From the NCBI GenBank assembly GCA_963969395.1, contig OZ017795.1:1240001-1304000 (forward strand): 64,000 bases of DNA, written 5' to 3'. Shown in pieces: positions 60,968 through 64,000 of the stretch (position 1 is its first letter; each line of letters begins with the position of its first letter). The notes below the pieces were generated by a model. It was not told the origin of the DNA. It saw only the letters and a program-made list of their open reading frames with translations, and ran no database searches. The position numbers were made by a program, and so were the translations under genes. Origin of the DNA: Pseudoscleropodium purum. Taxonomy: Eukaryota > Streptophyta > Bryopsida > Hypnales > Brachytheciaceae.

Positions 60968-62084
60968 GAACTAGAGATGTGGAATTCCCTCATTTGCATA
61001 GGGCAATTGAAGAGAGAATTTTTTTGTGCTTGGGAGCTCTTTCCATCAATATTAGGCCAAAAGTCAAACATGGGAGGCACGCGTTGATGGACTGTAGTAG
61101 GGATTATTTCAAATTGCCTATATTAAAATTTCATAAAGGTTACTATTAGTGGAATACTTACAATTCCTTGGGCACGCCAAACCATTTGCTAGGGTAATAT
61201 GGCATGTTCTAGTGGAGATGCTGTGACACAAATAAATTAAAGGAGTCTTTATTGCAAGAAAAAAGAAGAATAAGAACCCAGCTGCAAGTAGCCTACAGGG
61301 CCCAATGAGGAACAAACTAAAAATATAGGTATTGAGCGCAAACTGCCTCACCATGGAGTACAAACAAATTTCAAGTGGTTAAAAAACAAATCCAACCCTC
61401 AAGACAAAAAGAAGACTCTTGTCTACTAAGACAACAAATAGATCATATTTAAGGGGTTTAGTTGGTTTGTTTGGGGGAGAAGAGAAATAATCTTCATTGG
61501 AATGATGAAGTTATTTACTCCACATCTAGAGAAATGAAAAAAACTTGTAATGTATAGATAAAAATTTATTTATTCATTGAAAAGAATGAACATTCATTCA
61601 AAATAGAGCAATATTGTCCAATGATTTTGTAGCAATGAAGCAATTTCATCAACTAATAAGAGAATATTATTTCTTTATTGCACTTTCTACAAAATTAGTC
61701 TTCTACAAATAAAATGATTGAGCATAACGTTTAGTAGCATGTAGAGTGACTACCTCCCATGAACAAAAATGATGTGGTATATTTGAAACTCTAATCAGTA
61801 ACTACAAGGATATTTTGCAAAACTTATTAGAACTTAGGTGCTTGGTTCAGTTACTAGGTTATGGCTGCGCATTAGGAGTAATGGCCAATTAAGTATCTTC
61901 AAATAAAACTAGATTCAAAATAACAACTTTAAGTAAAATGGCAATCAATTTAATAAGTTGGATATTCTTAATGCTTGAATTCCCTCATTCAGATTCAAAA
62001 GTCATTCATGCTTTCAATTTATAATTGAGAAGAAAATCTCTTTATATCTATATGGGGTAATAAGAGGTAGAACCTATATAGTAT
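60968..62084. other. AT-rich intergenic DNA, no gene seen
   Basis: No supported gene or RNA. The words near 62040-62075 resemble the left end of the small inverted-repeat family at 26318-26643, so the fold-back element that follows may begin here. Confidence 0.4.
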
Positions 62085-62100
62085 ATAAAAACTAGAATTT

Positions 62101-62545
62101 GTAGCTTTTCAACTACTCATAGTTAATTCAAAAGTAGGAATTGTGTTTGACATAGAATTTTAGACCTCATTTAGGTATAGTATAATAAATTTTTTTAAAT
62201 CACTATGAACTAAAAAAAATTAGAAAACTAAGTTAAATTTCATCTTTCAAAATCCATTTGGAATTTTGTGACTTCATTCAAAAGTTATGGAAAAATTTTA
62301 GAGAAAGGTTGGAAGAAACATTTTCTTTGACATTTTTAAACATCTTCAAAATTTGTCCACAACTTTTGATTGGAGTCTAAAAATCCCAAACGGATTTTTG
62401 GAAATAAAACTTAATTTAATTTCCCAACTTTTTCTAAGTTCAAAATGTTTAAAAAAAAGTTATTACACTATACCTAATGAGGTCTAAAATTCTACTTCAA
62501 ACACAATTCCTACTTTTGACTTAACTATAAGTAGTTGGGAAACTA
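62101..62545. mobile_element. Large fold-back (long inverted repeat) element
   Basis: The two halves are reverse complements of each other around a centre near 62323. The outer 85 bp pair at about 90 percent by eye, including 'aggaattgtgtttga' against 'caaacacaattcct', and the pairing continues inward through 'ttttgattgg' / 'ccaatcaaaa'-type words. The transcript would fold into a hairpin of about 220 bp. No protein is encoded. Related pieces occur at 7.8-8.0, 26.4-26.56 and 43.4-43.6 kb. Confidence 0.75.
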
Positions 62546-62732
62546 TAAATTATAATTTACATATCCTACATTTCTAGACTAATTGTAAGGAAGTGTCACA
62601 TTTCTTATAATAAAACAAATGATTTTCAAAGGGAGATACATGGCAAAACCTCATTAGTCATTAAGCTTTTCATTAAACTTTTGTGTATTGAGAAAATCAC
62701 AAATTCATGAATTGGCATTTCAAATTCATTTG

Positions 62733-62940
62733 AAGTTTAGAAGTCACTTTTCAAAAGTGAATGATAAGAATAGTACATTTCAACTGACTAAGAAGTTCAA
62801 AAGTCACGTTTAGGTATTATAATGGCAAAAATGAAGCATTTGAAGTGAACGAAAAGTTCAAAAGTTGCAATTGGGTATCATAGTGGTGAAAATGAAGCAT
62901 TTGAAGTGAACGACAAGTTCAAAAGTCACTTTAGGAAAAC
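62733..62940 (+). repeat. Tandem repeat with 61-bp period
   Basis: Units start with 'agttcaaaagt' at 62794, 62855 and 62916, giving an exact 61-bp period. They share 'aaaaatgaagcatttgaagt'. A more diverged unit precedes them from about 62733. The array lies directly 3' of the Rep-like pseudogene. Confidence 0.75.
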
Positions 62941-62989
62941 CATATGCTAAAAAAAAAAATTTTATTTGACATAAGTTTCTTGTTGAGAA

Positions 62990-64000
62990 CTATACTACCA
63001 AACAGTTTTGTACATCACGTTCTCCCCAAAACATCGGTATACACATGGGAGCAGTTGATGCCTCGGGAGTTGGGATCCTCCTTTGCAATAATATTTGGCA
63101 AGTTTGCATTAGAGGGAGCCAAATCTTGACTATCAATGGCAACAATGATGTCATTCCGGTCACGTCAAGAGCATTCTTCATCATTCGCTGCAACAAAAAA
63201 ATCACATAAATTAAGTGCCAAAATAAGTTCTTCAATGCAAAACTTACAAAATTCGCACAAGTACAAAAAATGAAAGAAAACCTAGAAAAGAAAACCCACA
63301 CTTTTGAAAGACATTTACCAATAACAATATAATCATGTTGCATGACTTTTTGTACTTCGTCAAGTTGTTTAGTAAACTGCTACCGCCCCAAATTGGCAAG
63401 GCGGGAACTTGGATTTTTGTGCTCAAAGAAAATCTGAGTTACATCATCCATTTCTATAGTATGTAGATTCATCATACAATTCCACAATGATGAAGCCCTG
63501 TTGTACTACATGCCACCTTGATAGACTAATAAAACCCAAGAAGATGAAGGAACGTATTGTCTTGAACATAGCATTGGCAGGAGAGTGCCCAGAAGAGTAC
63601 TGTCCAATTGTTTCCTCAACTTGTACCTACAATACGTTGTGACCTCTCCATAAGGTTGCAGTGAGTAAGAACAATTTTGTTCTTTGCAAATGGAGTACCG
63701 TACTTGATGTACTCTTCAACTCCTTCAATTTGTTCATTTGTCACATTTTTATAAACACATTGAAAATGCTCCTCACCTTTGTCTTTGATATAGTACCCAA
63801 GCATGCCAATGAAGGTATGGAATCCACTGTTACAAAGAGTTTTTGTGAGTATGTGGTGGCCCATTGGAGCCTTCTTAGCATCATCCCATCCAAGATACAT
63901 CTTTAGACATTTGGTAGCCATGATTACGAAAGTGGTGAAAAGTTGACATACCATTTGCATGTGCAATCTACACATAGCCCCTCTTCTTTCAATAGAGTAA
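62990..64000 (-). pseudogene. Decayed HUH/Rep-like endonuclease reading frame (partial, runs off the window)
   Basis: On the minus strand an open frame runs in from beyond 64000 to about 63616. It reads ERRGAMCRLHMQMVCQL, then KAPMGHHILTKTL, then GMLGYYIKDKGEEHF and NVTNEQIEG. The RLHMQ segment resembles the H-x-H ('HLHIQ') metal-binding motif of HUH replication endonucleases with the first His replaced by Arg. YYIK resembles the catalytic Tyr motif YxxK. The frame then continues with stops and shifts: SRQYVPSSSWVLLVYQGGM near 63530-63580, and MDDVTQIFFEHKNPSSRLAN near 63400-63460. An intron-like gap ends at a 'tttgttgcag' acceptor near 63188, followed by more residues to about 62990. It is probably a dead transposon Rep. 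Replitron-like elements of plants and algae are one candidate; identification is by motif memory only. Confidence 0.5.

Noticed and set aside
1..64000. Bacterial-type systems such as CRISPR arrays, operons or prophage
   Set aside because: Spliced genes and plant transposons show eukaryotic nuclear DNA; no regularly spaced direct repeats with unique spacers were seen.

Overview
This window is nuclear DNA of a land plant. The evidence is spliced genes with GT-AG introns of about 100 to 400 bp, an organelle-type guanylate kinase with a transit-peptide-like leader, plant-style F-box/beta-propeller proteins, a plant-type RING+PHD protein, and long very AT-rich intergenic DNA full of decayed repeats. 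I cannot name the species. The AT-rich, gene-poor layout would suit a bryophyte or other seed-free plant, but that is only a guess.

There are four genes I would defend. (1) A minus-strand guanylate kinase at 11954-13502, four coding exons, 323 aa, probably plastid/mitochondrial. (2) A plus-strand RING + PHD finger protein (PHRF1-like) whose coding exons run from about 21114 to 24111, with a spliced leader starting near 19.4 kb. (3) and (4) Two paralogous minus-strand F-box proteins at 32853-34175 and 57045-58256. The F-box pair belongs to a direct segmental duplication about 24 kb apart that also carries the 5' leader, a leader intron of about 1.1 kb and the upstream region. The second copy has lost the acidic C-terminal tail. 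The genes do not form an operon or an evident pathway: nucleotide metabolism, chromatin/ubiquitin and SCF ubiquitin ligase are separate functions.

The rest is a graveyard of mobile DNA. Best supported are two GC-rich non-autonomous hAT-type elements (31271-31548, 55402-55735) with 8-bp target duplications; a CACTA-like element (7243-8379); a pair of 640-660 bp elements with inverted ends inside TTAA sites (24813-25452, 60304-60963); a fold-back element family (62101-62545 and relatives); a dead LINE-type reverse transcriptase (about 27380-29325); and, at the right edge, a decayed reading frame resembling an HUH-type Rep endonuclease. There are also a perfect 35-bp hairpin (31960-32038), tandem repeats of 9, 44 and 61 bp, and several dispersed repeat pairs.

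Region by region: 1-11.9 kb intergenic with repeats; 11.9-14.5 kb guanylate kinase and its upstream region; 14.5-19.4 kb intergenic; 19.4-24.8 kb RING/PHD gene; 24.8-32 kb transposon debris; 32.7-35.6 kb F-box copy 1; 35.6-57 kb intergenic and repeats; 57-59.6 kb F-box copy 2; 59.6-64 kb repeats ending in the Rep-like pseudogene. Splice sites, repeat ends and motifs were read by eye; no alignment or database search was run.
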